Source: Thermococcus sp. JdF3
GTDB lineage: Archaea; Methanobacteriota_B; Thermococci; Thermococcales; Thermococcaceae
NCBI RefSeq assembly: GCF_012027495.1
Contig: NZ_SNUK01000003.1
Coordinates: 186,001 to 250,000 of the forward strand
Length of the DNA: 64,000 nucleotides
Direction: 5' to 3'
Positions 34,044 through 43,468 of the stretch are shown here, piece by piece. The notes beneath the pieces were generated by a model. The model was not told the DNA's origin and did not search any database. It saw only the letters and a list, made by a program, of their open reading frames with translations. A program made the translations under genes and the position numbers. Numbering within the stretch: position 1 is the stretch's first letter; each line of letters opens with the position of its first letter.

Positions 34044-37000
34044 ATGAAGGTATTCGTTGTAGATACGAGCGTTATCGTCGATGGCAGGCTCACGCAGTTC
34101 CTATCAACGCTCAGCGAGAAGGTCAAGGTTGTCATTCCCGAAGCCGTCATCGCCGAGATAGAGCACCAGGCCAACGAGGGAAAGGCCATAGGGCACGTGG
34201 GCCTCGAAGAGCTCAAAAAGCTCCGCGAGATGGCGGACAGTGACAGAATCCTCCTCGAGTTCTACGGAGAGCGGCCCGAGCTCTGGCAGATACGGAGGGC
34301 GAAGTCCGGCGAGATAGACAGCATGGTTCGCGAGGCCGCACAGGCCCTCGGAGCGACGCTCATCACGGGCGACAGGGTTCAGAGGGACGTGGCCATCGCC
34401 AAGGGGATAGACGTGGTCTATCTGACCGCGAAGAAGGAGGTACAGCACCGCCTCGAGGACTTCTTCGATGAGACCACGATGAGTGTTCACCTCAAGGGCG
34501 GCATGAGGCCGTTCGCAAAGAAGGGTCGGCCCGGCGAATGGAGGCTCGTGCCCGTCCGCGAGGAGCCGCTGAGCGATGAGGAGCTGGAGGAGATAGCCGA
34601 CGACATAGTGGAGAGGGCCAGGCGCGACCCCGAGAGCTTCATAGAGCTCGACGAGCCCGGAGCAACGGTGGTTCAGCTCCGCAACTACAGGATAGTCATC
34701 GCCAAGCCACCCTTTGCGGACAGGATAGAGATAACGGCAGTTAGACCCGTCAGGAAGCTGAGCATAGAGGAGTACGAGCTGAGCGAGAAGCTGTTGGAGA
34801 GACTCAAGGACAGGGCGGAGGGAATCCTCATCGCCGGAGCGCCGGGAGAGGGGAAGTGTTTGCCGCCGGACACACCGGTTCTCCTCGCGGACGGAACCTT
34901 TGCTCCCATCTCCTCCCTGAGGCCCGGGGAAGAGGTCATAACACTGTCCCATAATGGTGTGAGCGTCCAGAAAGTCGAAAGGGTTTACAGGAGGGAGGAA
35001 GGGCGGCTTATCAGGCTGAGAACCGCAACAGGGAGGGAGATAGTTCTCAGCCCCAACCACCCAGTCCTGACGATAAGGGAAGGTTTCGTCGTCTGGGAGG
35101 ATGCAGGAAACCTTGAGGTGGGGTCCCCCATAGCGGTTCCGGGCAGGATTGCAGTGAGAGCAACGCTTCCAAAGCGAGTTTGGGTCGGGGAACTTGTGGG
35201 TGAGGGCTTTTTCGCGCGGTTGAGGGACGGGAAAGTCGTTCCACTCTCTGAGGCAGTCCCTGAGGAGACCGTTGGCGTCTTCTACAGGGGCAAAAACAAC
35301 AGGAACTCGCGTGAGATACCACCGTTCATCCAACTCAACGAGGACTTCTTTGAGTTCCTGGGCCTGATGTGGGCGGAGGGCTCTGGGAGTACCTTTGAGT
35401 TCAACAACTTCGACGAGAACCTCGTGAGGCACTTCAAGCGCCTGGTGACGTCGATCTTCAGGGTCCCGAAGGAGGAGTTCTACTACGTCAGCCCAGGAAG
35501 ACTGCGCCTCAGAAACTCCAAAACGATTGAAAAGCTCCTGCGCGCCCTGGGCTATCCCGAAAAGAAAAAGGCGAGGACAGTAGGGATTCCCCCCTTGGTG
35601 TTCAGGGCAGATGAGCGCAGGATAGCGTCCTTCCTAAGGGGCGTGTTCGAAGGGGACGGGTACGTGGGGAAGGAGCTCGAGATAGCAACGGCAAGTAAAA
35701 GTTTTGCCTTCGGGCTTCAGTACCTTCTCCTGAGGCTCGGTATACCCTCCATAGTGGCCGAGAGGGAAGTTAAGGGTCTCCCCCAGTACAGGGTGCTCAT
35801 AAAGAACTCCGAGGGTATAAAGAGGTTCTACGAAACGGTCAGGCCAAGGTTCAAAGTGGCCGGGTTTGAAAGGCACCTCAACGTCCGCTCGAATCCCAAC
35901 ATAGGAACCATCCCCGCCGGTGAAGCCGTCAAGTCCCTCGGAATTCTCCTCAGAAAGCCCATGAAGGGCCCCCTCAAGAGCTCATACTCCAAGGACAGAC
36001 TCAGGAGGGTTTACTCGGAATACCTCCAGCTCTACAGGGAATACCTCGGAATAGAGTGGGCAGTCAAAAAGCTCGCCCTTTACTCAAAGGAGCTTGGCAG
36101 GTGGAGGGAGGTAGTGGAGTTCATTCACTCGAGGGTTCCGATGGACTTCTACAAGAGGAACGGCATCGATCCCGCGGGGCCAGAGCTGTGGCTGGAGGAG
36201 AAGAGAACCCCGATGCCTTCCACGATAGGGAAGCTACTGGACGCGTTTTACCGAGAAACCGGGCTCCTGAAGGAAGAGGCCGAAACATGGGGGGTAATTT
36301 CCAGTGAGATCCGGGGCCTGCTGTCCATCGTGTTCGAGAAGATAGGGCGTGCCACGTGGGGAGCTGTTTCACGGCCCATGCTGAGCCTCTTCCTGTCCGG
36401 CTCCGAGATGCGGGTTACATCACTCAAAAAGCTTGTTGACGGGGCGGTCGAGGAGTACTACACCAGGGCCAGCTTCATCGAGGAGTATCTGGCCCACCTA
36501 GAGCTCATGCTCGACGAGAACCTCTTCTGGGACAGGGTCAAGGGGGTTGAAGAGCTGACGGGCAGCTTTGAGGTCTACGACATAACCGTGCCAAACCACA
36601 ATTTCATAGCAGGAACCGCGCCGGTTCTTGTCCACAACTCGACCTTCGCCCAGGCCCTGGCGGAATGGTACGCGGGCATGGGTAAGATAGTGAAGACCAT
36701 GGAAAAGCCCCGCGATCTCCAGGTGGGCGAGGAAATCACCCAGTATACGGCCCTGAGCGGCAGGATGGAGCTGACCGGCGATATACTGCTCCTCGTCAGG
36801 CCGGACTACACGATATTCGACGAGATGAGAAAGACGAGCGACTTCAAGATCTACTCGGATTTAAGGCTCGCCGGCGTTGGAATGGTCGGTGTCGTGCACG
36901 CAACGAAGCCGATAGATGCAATCCAGCGCTTCATCGGAAGGGTCGAGCTGGGAATGATTCCCCAGATAGTTGACACGGTCCTGTTCATCAAGGCAGGGAG

Positions 37001-37634
37001 GGTCGCGAAGGTTCTCACGCTGGAGTACCTCGTCAAGGTGCCGAGCGGCATGAGGGAGGAGGACCTCGCCAGGCCCGTCATCGAAGTCCGCGACTTTGAG
37101 ACCGGCGAGCTCGAGTACGAGATATACACCTACGGCGAGGAGATAAGCGTCGTCCCGGTGAAGAAGGAGGAGAAGGCCCCCGCACTAAAACTCGCGGAGA
37201 AGAGGCTCAAGCAGGAGATAAAGAAGTTCCTGCCCGATGTCTATGCGGAGGTCGAGATAGTCAGTCCCCACAAGGCGGTGATCTACGCGGACGAGTTCGA
37301 CATCCCCGCGATAATCGGAAAGAAGGGCAAGAGAATCACCGAGCTGGAGAAGAGGATAGGGATAAGCATAGACGTCAAGAGCTTCACCGAGCGCGAGGAA
37401 GCCAAGCCCAGGGAGAAACTCCCCGTGGAGATCGAGGAGAAGAAGAAAACCATAGTCCTCCGCGTCTCACCGGACTACGCGAAGAGGCCGCTCAAGTTCT
37501 ACGGCGGCGAGCAGTACGTCTTCACGGCCACACCGAGCAAGAAAGGGCTCGTGAAGGTCAGCAAGAGCACGCCCATAGGTAAGGAACTCAAGAGGCTCAT
37601 CGAGGCGGGGATACCCATCTGGGCGACAGCCTGA
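34044..37634 (+). CDS. PIN-domain/KH-domain ATPase (PINA-like) with an intein in its Walker A
   Basis: The precursor has 1196 residues, about 602 after splicing. The N-terminal PIN domain has KVFVVDTSVIVDGR (catalytic Asp near 9), EIEHQ and TGDRVQRDVA. A PilT/VirB11-like ATPase core follows, with Walker A GAPGEGK broken by the intein and resuming with STFAQALAEWY. It continues with the Walker B region LLLVRPDYTIFDEMR and a C-terminal KH domain (IPAIIGKKGKRITELEK). Archaeal PINA proteins are hexameric ATPases linked to Holliday-junction handling and RNA or DNA cleavage. ATG 34044 is preferred because GAGGTGA lies at 34032-34038. Activity must depend on splicing, since the P-loop Lys and Ser are separated. 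Confidence 0.92.
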   Translation: MKVFVVDTSVIVDGRLTQFLSTLSEKVKVVIPEAVIAEIEHQANEGKAIGHVGLEELKKLREMADSDRILLEFYGERPELWQIRRAKSGEIDSMVREAAQALGATLITGDRVQRDVAIAKGIDVVYLTAKKEVQHRLEDFFDETTMSVHLKGGMRPFAKKGRPGEWRLVPVREEPLSDEELEEIADDIVERARRDPESFIELDEPGATVVQLRNYRIVIAKPPFADRIEITAVRPVRKLSIEEYELSEKLLERLKDRAEGILIAGAPGEGKCLPPDTPVLLADGTFAPISSLRPGEEVITLSHNGVSVQKVERVYRREEGRLIRLRTATGREIVLSPNHPVLTIREGFVVWEDAGNLEVGSPIAVPGRIAVRATLPKRVWVGELVGEGFFARLRDGKVVPLSEAVPEETVGVFYRGKNNRNSREIPPFIQLNEDFFEFLGLMWAEGSGSTFEFNNFDENLVRHFKRLVTSIFRVPKEEFYYVSPGRLRLRNSKTIEKLLRALGYPEKKKARTVGIPPLVFRADERRIASFLRGVFEGDGYVGKELEIATASKSFAFGLQYLLLRLGIPSIVAEREVKGLPQYRVLIKNSEGIKRFYETVRPRFKVAGFERHLNVRSNPNIGTIPAGEAVKSLGILLRKPMKGPLKSSYSKDRLRRVYSEYLQLYREYLGIEWAVKKLALYSKELGRWREVVEFIHSRVPMDFYKRNGIDPAGPELWLEEKRTPMPSTIGKLLDAFYRETGLLKEEAETWGVISSEIRGLLSIVFEKIGRATWGAVSRPMLSLFLSGSEMRVTSLKKLVDGAVEEYYTRASFIEEYLAHLELMLDENLFWDRVKGVEELTGSFEVYDITVPNHNFIAGTAPVLVHNSTFAQALAEWYAGMGKIVKTMEKPRDLQVGEEITQYTALSGRMELTGDILLLVRPDYTIFDEMRKTSDFKIYSDLRLAGVGMVGVVHATKPIDAIQRFIGRVELGMIPQIVDTVLFIKAGRVAKVLTLEYLVKVPSGMREEDLARPVIEVRDFETGELEYEIYTYGEEISVVPVKKEEKAPALKLAEKRLKQEIKKFLPDVYAEVEIVSPHKAVIYADEFDIPAIIGKKGKRITELEKRIGISIDVKSFTEREEAKPREKLPVEIEEKKKTIVLRVSPDYAKRPLKFYGGEQYVFTATPSKKGLVKVSKSTPIGKELKRLIEAGIPIWATA
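34857..36638 (+). mobile_element. Intein with LAGLIDADG homing endonuclease
   Basis: This 594-residue intein starts with Cys1 (CLPPDTPVLLADG, block A) and ends with block G APVLVHN before extein Ser. Block F-like DITVPNHNFIAGT precedes it. Two LAGLIDADG motifs, FLGLMWAEGSG (intein residue about 167) and LRGVFEGDGYV (about 262), mark a dodecapeptide endonuclease that appears complete. The insertion is exactly between Lys and Ser of the Walker A, a favourite intein site because the target is highly conserved. Cys1, the penultimate His, the terminal Asn and the +1 Ser are all present, so it should splice. Confidence 0.93.
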
Positions 37635-37692
37635 CCTCTTGACTTCGAAAACCTTTTATAGTTTGTTTTCTTCTTTTCCATGGTGGTAAGCA

Positions 37693-37926
37693 GTGGGAGA
37701 GAGGTACGACCCCCTTGAAACGCTCGGTGCCGTTTTGAGCGCCCTTGGGCTGGCGGGTGTTCTGATAACCGAGGGCCGTGCCCTGGGGCTTGGTCTCCTC
37801 ATCATCACCTTTGGCACCGTCGTCTGGAAGATGGGGGAGATGAGGAGGGAGTTCAACGAGAAGCTCGAATCCCTGAGGACGGAGCTGGAATCCCTAAAAG
37901 GCCGGGGGAATGCCGCCGATGGCTGA
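37693..37926 (+). CDS. Small membrane protein with coiled-coil tail
   Basis: This 77-residue protein has two hydrophobic segments (LGAVLSALGLAGVLI and GLGLLIITFGTVVW) followed by a charged heptad-like tail (MRREFNEKLESLRTELESLK). It looks like a small inner-membrane hairpin with a cytoplasmic coiled coil. Family not recognised. GTG 37693 follows GGTGGTAAGCA, and CTTTTATAG at about 37651 is the TATA box. A 21-codon frame overlaps its stop. Confidence 0.7.
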   Translation: MGERYDPLETLGAVLSALGLAGVLITEGRALGLGLLIITFGTVVWKMGEMRREFNEKLESLRTELESLKGRGNAADG

Positions 37927-37984
37927 TATCTCCACCAGGGGTGAGATAAAGGCGCTGGAGAGAAAGGTTGAGGGGATGGAGTGA
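37919..37984 (+). CDS. 21-codon coupled mini-ORF
   Basis: ATG 37919 overlaps the stop of the preceding gene (ATGGCTGA) and opens a 21-codon frame, MADISTRGEIKALERKVEGME, whose sequence resembles a helix of the same charged type as the preceding coiled coil. It may be a coupled micropeptide or the remnant of a longer partner. It is too short to judge coding by itself. Confidence 0.25.
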   Translation: MADISTRGEIKALERKVEGME

Positions 37985-38044
37985 ACCGGTGGCTTTCTTC
38001 CTCCGTCTCGCAAGATTTTTTAACCCTTTCCGGAAGGGAATACC

Positions 38045-38605
38045 ATGCTGGTTCTGGCATCTGCCTCACCGAGGCGGCGGGAGATACTCGCCAGGTTCAT
38101 ACGGGAGTTCGAGGTTATTCCGAGCAATGCGAGCGAGGAGTGCAGCATAGAAAACCCCGCCGAGTACGCGCTCGAGCTGGCGAGGAGGAAAGCCAGGGAG
38201 GTGCACGGCCGCGTTAGCGGAACCGTCATCGGTGCCGACACCGTCGTCAGCATAGACGGCCACATCCTCGGCAAACCGGGGAGCAGGGAGGAGGCCTACG
38301 AGATGCTCCGGCTCCTCAGCGGAAGGGTCCACAGGGTTACGACGGGCTACTGTATAATCCACGAGGGCCGGGAGATTTCGGGGGTTGCCGTTACGGAGGT
38401 CAAGTTCCGCGAGCTGGACGACGATATCATCGGGGCGTACATCGACACCGGCGAGCCGATGGACAAGGCGGGAGCCTACGGTATACAGGGGAAGGCGGGC
38501 CTCTTCGTCGAGTGGATCCGCGGGGACTACTACAACGTCGTCGGATTCCCGCTTGAGATAATCTGGAAGCTGAGGGAGCTGGGATTTGAGGTTCTATCAC
38601 GCTGA
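38045..38605 (+). CDS. maf: Maf-family nucleotide pyrophosphatase
   Basis: This 186-residue protein begins MLVLASASPRRREIL, the Maf signature, followed by ADTVVSIDG (catalytic Asp), GKPGSREEA and DKAGAYGIQG. It hydrolyses dTTP/UTP or modified NTPs to NMP and PPi as a house-cleaning enzyme. A TATA-like TTTTTTAA about 25 bases before ATG 38045 suggests a leaderless or nearly leaderless mRNA. Its end borders the CRISPR leader. Confidence 0.92.
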   Translation: MLVLASASPRRREILARFIREFEVIPSNASEECSIENPAEYALELARRKAREVHGRVSGTVIGADTVVSIDGHILGKPGSREEAYEMLRLLSGRVHRVTTGYCIIHEGREISGVAVTEVKFRELDDDIIGAYIDTGEPMDKAGAYGIQGKAGLFVEWIRGDYYNVVGFPLEIIWKLRELGFEVLSR

Positions 38606-39059
38606 TTTTTCCCAGATCTTGGTTCCAGGATTTTAGGTTTCTCCCCGAAATGAATGGAACCCGTGGGAAGGGTTGGAAATCGGTTTTTGTGTTTTTAGGA
38701 TTGTGCCTTTTTGTTATGTTTTTGCATGCTAATGTAACGAATTTTCTTCGGAGTTTTGGGAACAGTGATGGGGCCGGTTGAAAATCGGCATTCCCTATGG
38801 AAAACGAATTTTTTCGATTTTCGGACCAATACAATGGAGTTTCCATGATTTGATGGTCTTTCATCAGCCAGGAAATCTTGTGCATGTTTTTGTTCATTGA
38901 GGTGGGGAAGCCTTGAGGTGTCGGTTTGTGGGTTGGACTCTTTTCTGCTTCCCCGAGGTTCTCCCCCCTCAGGGCTGTTTTTGGTGCGATTTCCAGAAAG
39001 GTTTAAATATTCAAACCTGGGTAGACCTTTAATGGGCAAACGGGCGAAATTCCCGCCCT
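38606..39059 (+). promoter_or_regulatory. CRISPR leader
   Basis: These 454 bases hold no convincing gene and are clearly AT-richer than the flanks, with many T and A runs. The region ends directly at the first repeat. TTTAAATATTC at about 39002-39012 is a good TATA box, putting pre-crRNA transcription about 30 bases before the first repeat. New spacers should enter at this end, as the opposite end carries the decayed repeats. Confidence 0.8.
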
Positions 39060-42000
39060 GTTGCAATAAGACTCCAGGAGAATTGAAAGAAGCGGGCGAC
39101 GAACCAGTCCTTGAACTCCCTCGCGTTGCAATAAGACTCCAGGAGAATTGAAAGGAGCATCCTGGGCGCCATCGACAATGAAGAGGCCCGTTGCAATAAG
39201 ACTCCAGGAGAATTGAAAGGTTACGGGAAGGGGATTATATCAGCGTGGAGGGGAGCGTTGCAATAAGACTCCAGGAGAATTGAAAGTTGAAAAACTCGAC
39301 GTTCTGGCCAAGACTCGGGGGCAGTGTTGCAATAAGACTCCAGGAGAATTGAAAGCGGCTGGCTGCATTAGGCAGGAAGGGGGCGTTATCATCGTTGCAA
39401 TAAGACTCCAGGAGAATTGAAAGGCTCTACGCGAACGAGACTAAGACTGTGAGCGGCTGGTTGCAATAAGACTCCAGGAGAATTGAAAGTCGTATTTGAG
39501 GAACGCGAGGAGGTTCTCCCAACCGAGTTGCAATAAGACTCCAGGAGAATTGAAAGAAAGTATAAGTCACTTCATAAACATCGGGTTCGAACGCGGTTGC
39601 AATAAGACTCCAGGAGAATTGAAAGTCACGTAATCATTGAGCACCTGGATTAGGAAGAAATGGTTGCAATAAGACTCCAGGAGAATTGAAAGACTCTTGG
39701 GACGGAAGTCCGAATCGGCTCGAATCCAAAGTTGCAATAAGACTCCAGGAGAATTGAAAGATTTTGAGAGTTCAACCCCCGTAGCGTTCACGATTTATGT
39801 TGCAATAAGACTCCAGGAGAATTGAAAGATTTTGAGAGTTCAACCCCCGTAGCGTTCACGATTTATGTTGCAATAAGACTCCAGGAGAATTGAAAGTGGG
39901 TTCAGCCGTTCAGCTATCTGGCCGTTGAGGTCGTTGCAATAAGACTCCAGGAGAATTGAAAGCGTTAATGTAATGGCTTATCACATCATCCAAAAGCGGG
40001 TTGCAATAAGACTCCAGGAGAATTGAAAGTGCCCAGTATCTTTTCCGCGTATTCTATCCTCGACCTGTTGCAATAAGACTCCAGGAGAATTGAAAGTTAT
40101 CTTTTTCAACTGTGCTTTGAGCTTCTCTTCCTTGTTGCAATAAGACTCCAGGAGAATTGAAAGCCGAAGCACGAGGAGCATCAGCGCCGAGTTGGTTCTG
40201 TTGCAATAAGACTCCAGGAGAATTGAAAGTGAACTCTTCAAAGCTCATCTCAGTTATGTGGAAGTGTTGCAATAAGACTCCAGGAGAATTGAAAGGTTAA
40301 AATCGTCGTCATTGGGGCGGGCGGAGCTGGAGTTGCAATAAGACTCCAGGAGAATTGAAAGAACGATTGTTGATGAGGCTCGCGTTGTAGTCTATCGCGT
40401 TGCAATAAGACTCCAGGAGAATTGAAAGTGACACGACAATGTTAGTATTATCTCCCGTGAGTTGCAATAAGACTCCAGGAGAATTGAAAGTATCTCCTGC
40501 TCTGTGAAGTATTCTCCGGTCTCTTCGTTGCAATAAGACTCCAGGAGAATTGAAAGTATTTTCCGGAGATCCACTCGACTCTGGGCTTTACCTCGTTGCA
40601 ATAAGACTCCAGGAGAATTGAAAGACTGCAAAAGCGAAGGAACTTCATCTGTAGTCCTGAACGTTGCAATAAGACTCCAGGAGAATTGAAAGCGGAACAG
40701 GGGGTATGCGATTTCGAGTGGTGGTTCTCGTTGCAATAAGACTCCAGGAGAATTGAAAGGCCTTGTTCTGCAACTCGCTATAAATCCTTGAAAGCATGTT
40801 GCAATAAGACTCCAGGAGAATTGAAAGTTTAATCGTAGGGGTGATTATACTCCTCAATTTTACCGTTGCAATAAGACTCCAGGAGAATTGAAAGATATAA
40901 AGCTTTCGGTCTATGGGAGAAAAGAGAGGGGTTGCAATAAGACTCCAGGAGAATTGAAAGCGGAACAGGGGGTATGCGATTTCGAGTGGTGGTTCTCGTT
41001 GCAATAAGACTCCAGGAGAATTGAAAGATATAAAGCTTTCGGTCTATGGGAGAAAAGAGAGGGGTTGCAATAAGACTCCAGGAGAATTGAAAGGCACTAA
41101 CAGTTGCGTTTGAACTTGCATCAACATAAGTTGCAATAAGACTCCAGGAGAATTGAAAGTGTCATGCTGTACTAGTACCTGAGCACTAAGAGTGTTGTTG
41201 CAATAAGACTCCAGGAGAATTGAAAGCCTCATGGAAGAACTGTACAAGTTCCGCAAGTTCAAAGTTGCAATAAGACTCCAGGAGAATTGAAAGGGAGAAG
41301 AGGTTCACGAGCACTGGCATACTTGCCCGAGTTGCAATAAGACTCCAGGAGAATTGAAAGGGAGAAGAGGTTCACGAGCACTGGCATACTTGCCCGAGTT
41401 GCAATAAGACTCCAGGAGAATTGAAAGGGAGAAGCTTATTGACGACTTCATGAGACTTAGGGGTTGCAATAAGACTCCAGGAGAATTGAAAGTGAGTTAC
41501 AGGTTCCACAAAAGTTACTGTCATATCAGTGTTGCAATAAGACTCCAGGAGAATTGAAAGTGAGTTACAGGTTCCACAAAAGTTACTGTCATATCAGTGT
41601 TGCAATAAGACTCCAGGAGAATTGAAAGGAAGAGCCTGAGGAAGACGACCTCATAGAGAAGGCAAGTTGCAATAAGACTCCAGAGAATTGAAAGGGGCAA
41701 CGCTTATAATCAGTTTCAGCGCGTAGTTCGTCGGTTGCAATAAGACTCCAGGAGAATTGAAAGAAGTGGGCGATTAAGGAGATGAGGCGCAGGCTTGAGA
41801 GTTGCAATAAGACTCCAGGAGAATTGAAAGTCACCATTCTCACTCATTATCTCCGCCGTAATGAAATGTTGCAATAAGACTCCAGGAGAATTGAAAGGGG
41901 GGTTCTGTCCTTTGTCGTCCTGCTTTCTTTTGTTGTTGCAATAAGACTCCAGGAGAATTGAAATGAGACTCCCCCAAGATCAAGTATTGCCTTGTCGAAG

Positions 42001-42184
42001 TAGAGTTGCAATAAGACTCCAGGAGAATTGAAAGGAGTCTGCATCGGAGTAAGATGGCCGTTTAGTCTGGTCAGGGGTTGCAATAAGACTCTGGGAGAAC
42101 TGAAACTAAACCCCAGCGAAAGTTCGAGGGAGTGTGGGGGGACGGAACGTCCCCCGGACAATAGGACTCTAAGAGAATTGAAAG
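39060..42184 (+). CRISPR. CRISPR array, 47 repeats / 46 spacers
   Basis: The repeat is 30 bases, beginning GTTGCAATAAG and ending GAATTGAAAG, the Thermococcales type. The first copy is 39060-39089. Repeats 1-45 are nearly perfect: repeat 40 (41666-41694) lacks one G, and repeat 44 (41935-41964) ends in T. Repeats 46 (42077-42106) and 47 (42155-42184) are degenerate and mark the old end. Spacers are mostly 35-40 bases. Five spacers are exact duplicates (11=12, 25=29, 28=30, 34=35, 37=38), leaving 41 distinct. No cas gene lies in the window, so processing and interference proteins must be supplied from elsewhere on the chromosome. The repeat family in Thermococcus is served by type I and III systems. 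Confidence 0.98.
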
Positions 42185-42211
42185 TTGGAACGGGCATGGA
42201 AAAGTCCGGGC

Positions 42212-42868
42212 TCACAGGAACTCCCCGAACAGCAGGTCTTCCCTCGCCCCGCCCGCCTTCTTGAATATCCTCTCGCTCCAGGAAACGCCGCCCACCTTCC
42301 CCGGTGAGTGGGCATCGCTCGCGAAGGTGAGCTTTATCCCGCGCCTTATGCATTCACGGATGAAGTCGATGTCCGGTACCCGGTAGCGGGAGCTTATCTC
42401 AAAGGCCTTGCCCCTCGCCTCCGCCAGATGGAGTATTTCCTCCAGCTCGTCGGCGGACGGAAAGCCGATGTAGGGGAAGCTGGCTCCGAAGTGGCCGATG
42501 ATGTCAACGTTGTCGTCTTCGAGGGCGAGCTTCACCAGCTCCACGTATTCCTCCGGCCTATCGAGCCACTCGTGGACGCTCGCTATCACGTAGTCAAGCT
42601 TCTCCGCCATGAAGTCCGGGACATCGACGCCCCCTGCAGTTATGTTGCCCTCCAACCCGGCCAGAATCGTCAGCTCCGCGTCCTCGCCCCAGTACCTGAC
42701 CTCCCTGATGTAGCGGCTGAGGGTTCCGGGTTCGAAGTAGTGGCTGTGGTCGGTTATCCCGAGCATCCCCAGCCCCCTCGCCTCCGCCGCGGCCACGCTG
42801 TCGGCTATTGATCCCGTGCCGTCTGAGTATGCGGTGTGGGTGTGGGCATCGTGGGGAAACTTGAGCAT
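42212..42868 (-). CDS. PHP-domain phosphoesterase
   Basis: This 218-residue protein has the PHP metal motifs: DAHTHTAYSDG (HxH plus Asp), ITDHSHY (DH), ASVHEW (His), GHFG and FASDAHSP (DxH). It is close in layout to the PHP domains of PolX and to histidinol-phosphatase-like proteins, but stands alone without a polymerase domain. It may be a phosphatase or exonuclease; the substrate is unknown. ATG 42868 lies about 25 bases after CTTTATAATG, consistent with a short leader. Its 3' end lies 28 bases from the last CRISPR repeat. Confidence 0.85.
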   Translation of the reverse strand: MLKFPHDAHTHTAYSDGTGSIADSVAAAEARGLGMLGITDHSHYFEPGTLSRYIREVRYWGEDAELTILAGLEGNITAGGVDVPDFMAEKLDYVIASVHEWLDRPEEYVELVKLALEDDNVDIIGHFGASFPYIGFPSADELEEILHLAEARGKAFEISSRYRVPDIDFIRECIRRGIKLTFASDAHSPGKVGGVSWSERIFKKAGGAREDLLFGEFL

Positions 42869-42989
42869 GCTCTATCCTCTCGTGGGGACATTATAAAGCC
42901 TTCTGGACAAAATATCCAACGTAAAGCTTAACCTTGAGTTTTGACAATCTTTAAATACCGCGGGAAACAAAAGTGGGGCGGTGGTGAAA

Positions 42990-43421
42990 ATGGTCGAGCG
43001 CTCCAAGGTTAGGGTTCTCGTTGCGAAGCCGGGACTTGACGGTCACGACAGGGGGGCCAAGGTCGTCGCCAGGGCCCTGCGCGATGCCGGTTTTGAGGTC
43101 ATCTACACTGGAATCAGGCAGACCCCCGAGCAGATAGCCGAGAGCGTTGTTCAGGAGGACGTTGATGTCCTTGGGATAAGCATACTCTCCGGCGCCCACA
43201 TGGTTCTCATACCGAAGATACTCAGGCTCCTCGAAGAGCGCGGCCTGAAGATCAACGAGGACGTTCTCGTTATAGCCGGTGGAATAATCCCGCCCGACGA
43301 CGCCGAACAGCTCGAGAAGATGGGCGTGGCAAGGGTTTTTGGCCCCGGCAGCCCGATTGAGGATATAATCGGCTTCATAGACAAGAACGCGCCGAAGCTG
43401 AAGAAATTCAGGGAGAACTGA
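42990..43421 (+). CDS. Methylmalonyl-CoA mutase, B12-binding (small) subunit
   Basis: This 143-residue flavodoxin-like domain has the cobalamin motif DGHDRG (DxHxxG, the His replacing the lower axial ligand), then ILSGAHM (SxL) and AGGIIP (GG). It is the separate B12-binding subunit of archaeal methylmalonyl-CoA mutase, which isomerises methylmalonyl-CoA and succinyl-CoA. The large TIM-barrel subunit is not in the window. ATG 42990 follows GGTGGTGAAA; TCTTTAAATAC is the TATA box. It leads the operon with meaB and the epimerase. Confidence 0.9.
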   Translation: MVERSKVRVLVAKPGLDGHDRGAKVVARALRDAGFEVIYTGIRQTPEQIAESVVQEDVDVLGISILSGAHMVLIPKILRLLEERGLKINEDVLVIAGGIIPPDDAEQLEKMGVARVFGPGSPIEDIIGFIDKNAPKLKKFREN

Positions 43422-43468
43422 GCAAACTTTATAATTTCTTACCTGGATAATTTGTCCCAGTGGTGGCG

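Noticed and set aside
38897-39151. 84-codon ORF across the CRISPR leader
   Set aside because: It runs into the first repeats and has no ribosome site; the region is a typical AT-rich leader.
39567-39595. Spacer 8 contains GGGTTCGAAC, like a tRNA T-loop
   Set aside because: The flanking bases do not complete a T-stem, and no other tRNA arms are present; it is a short chance match.
39567-42353. A series of minus-strand ORFs with repeated LSILLESYCN or FQFSWSLIAT
   Set aside because: They are translations of the CRISPR repeat in different frames.
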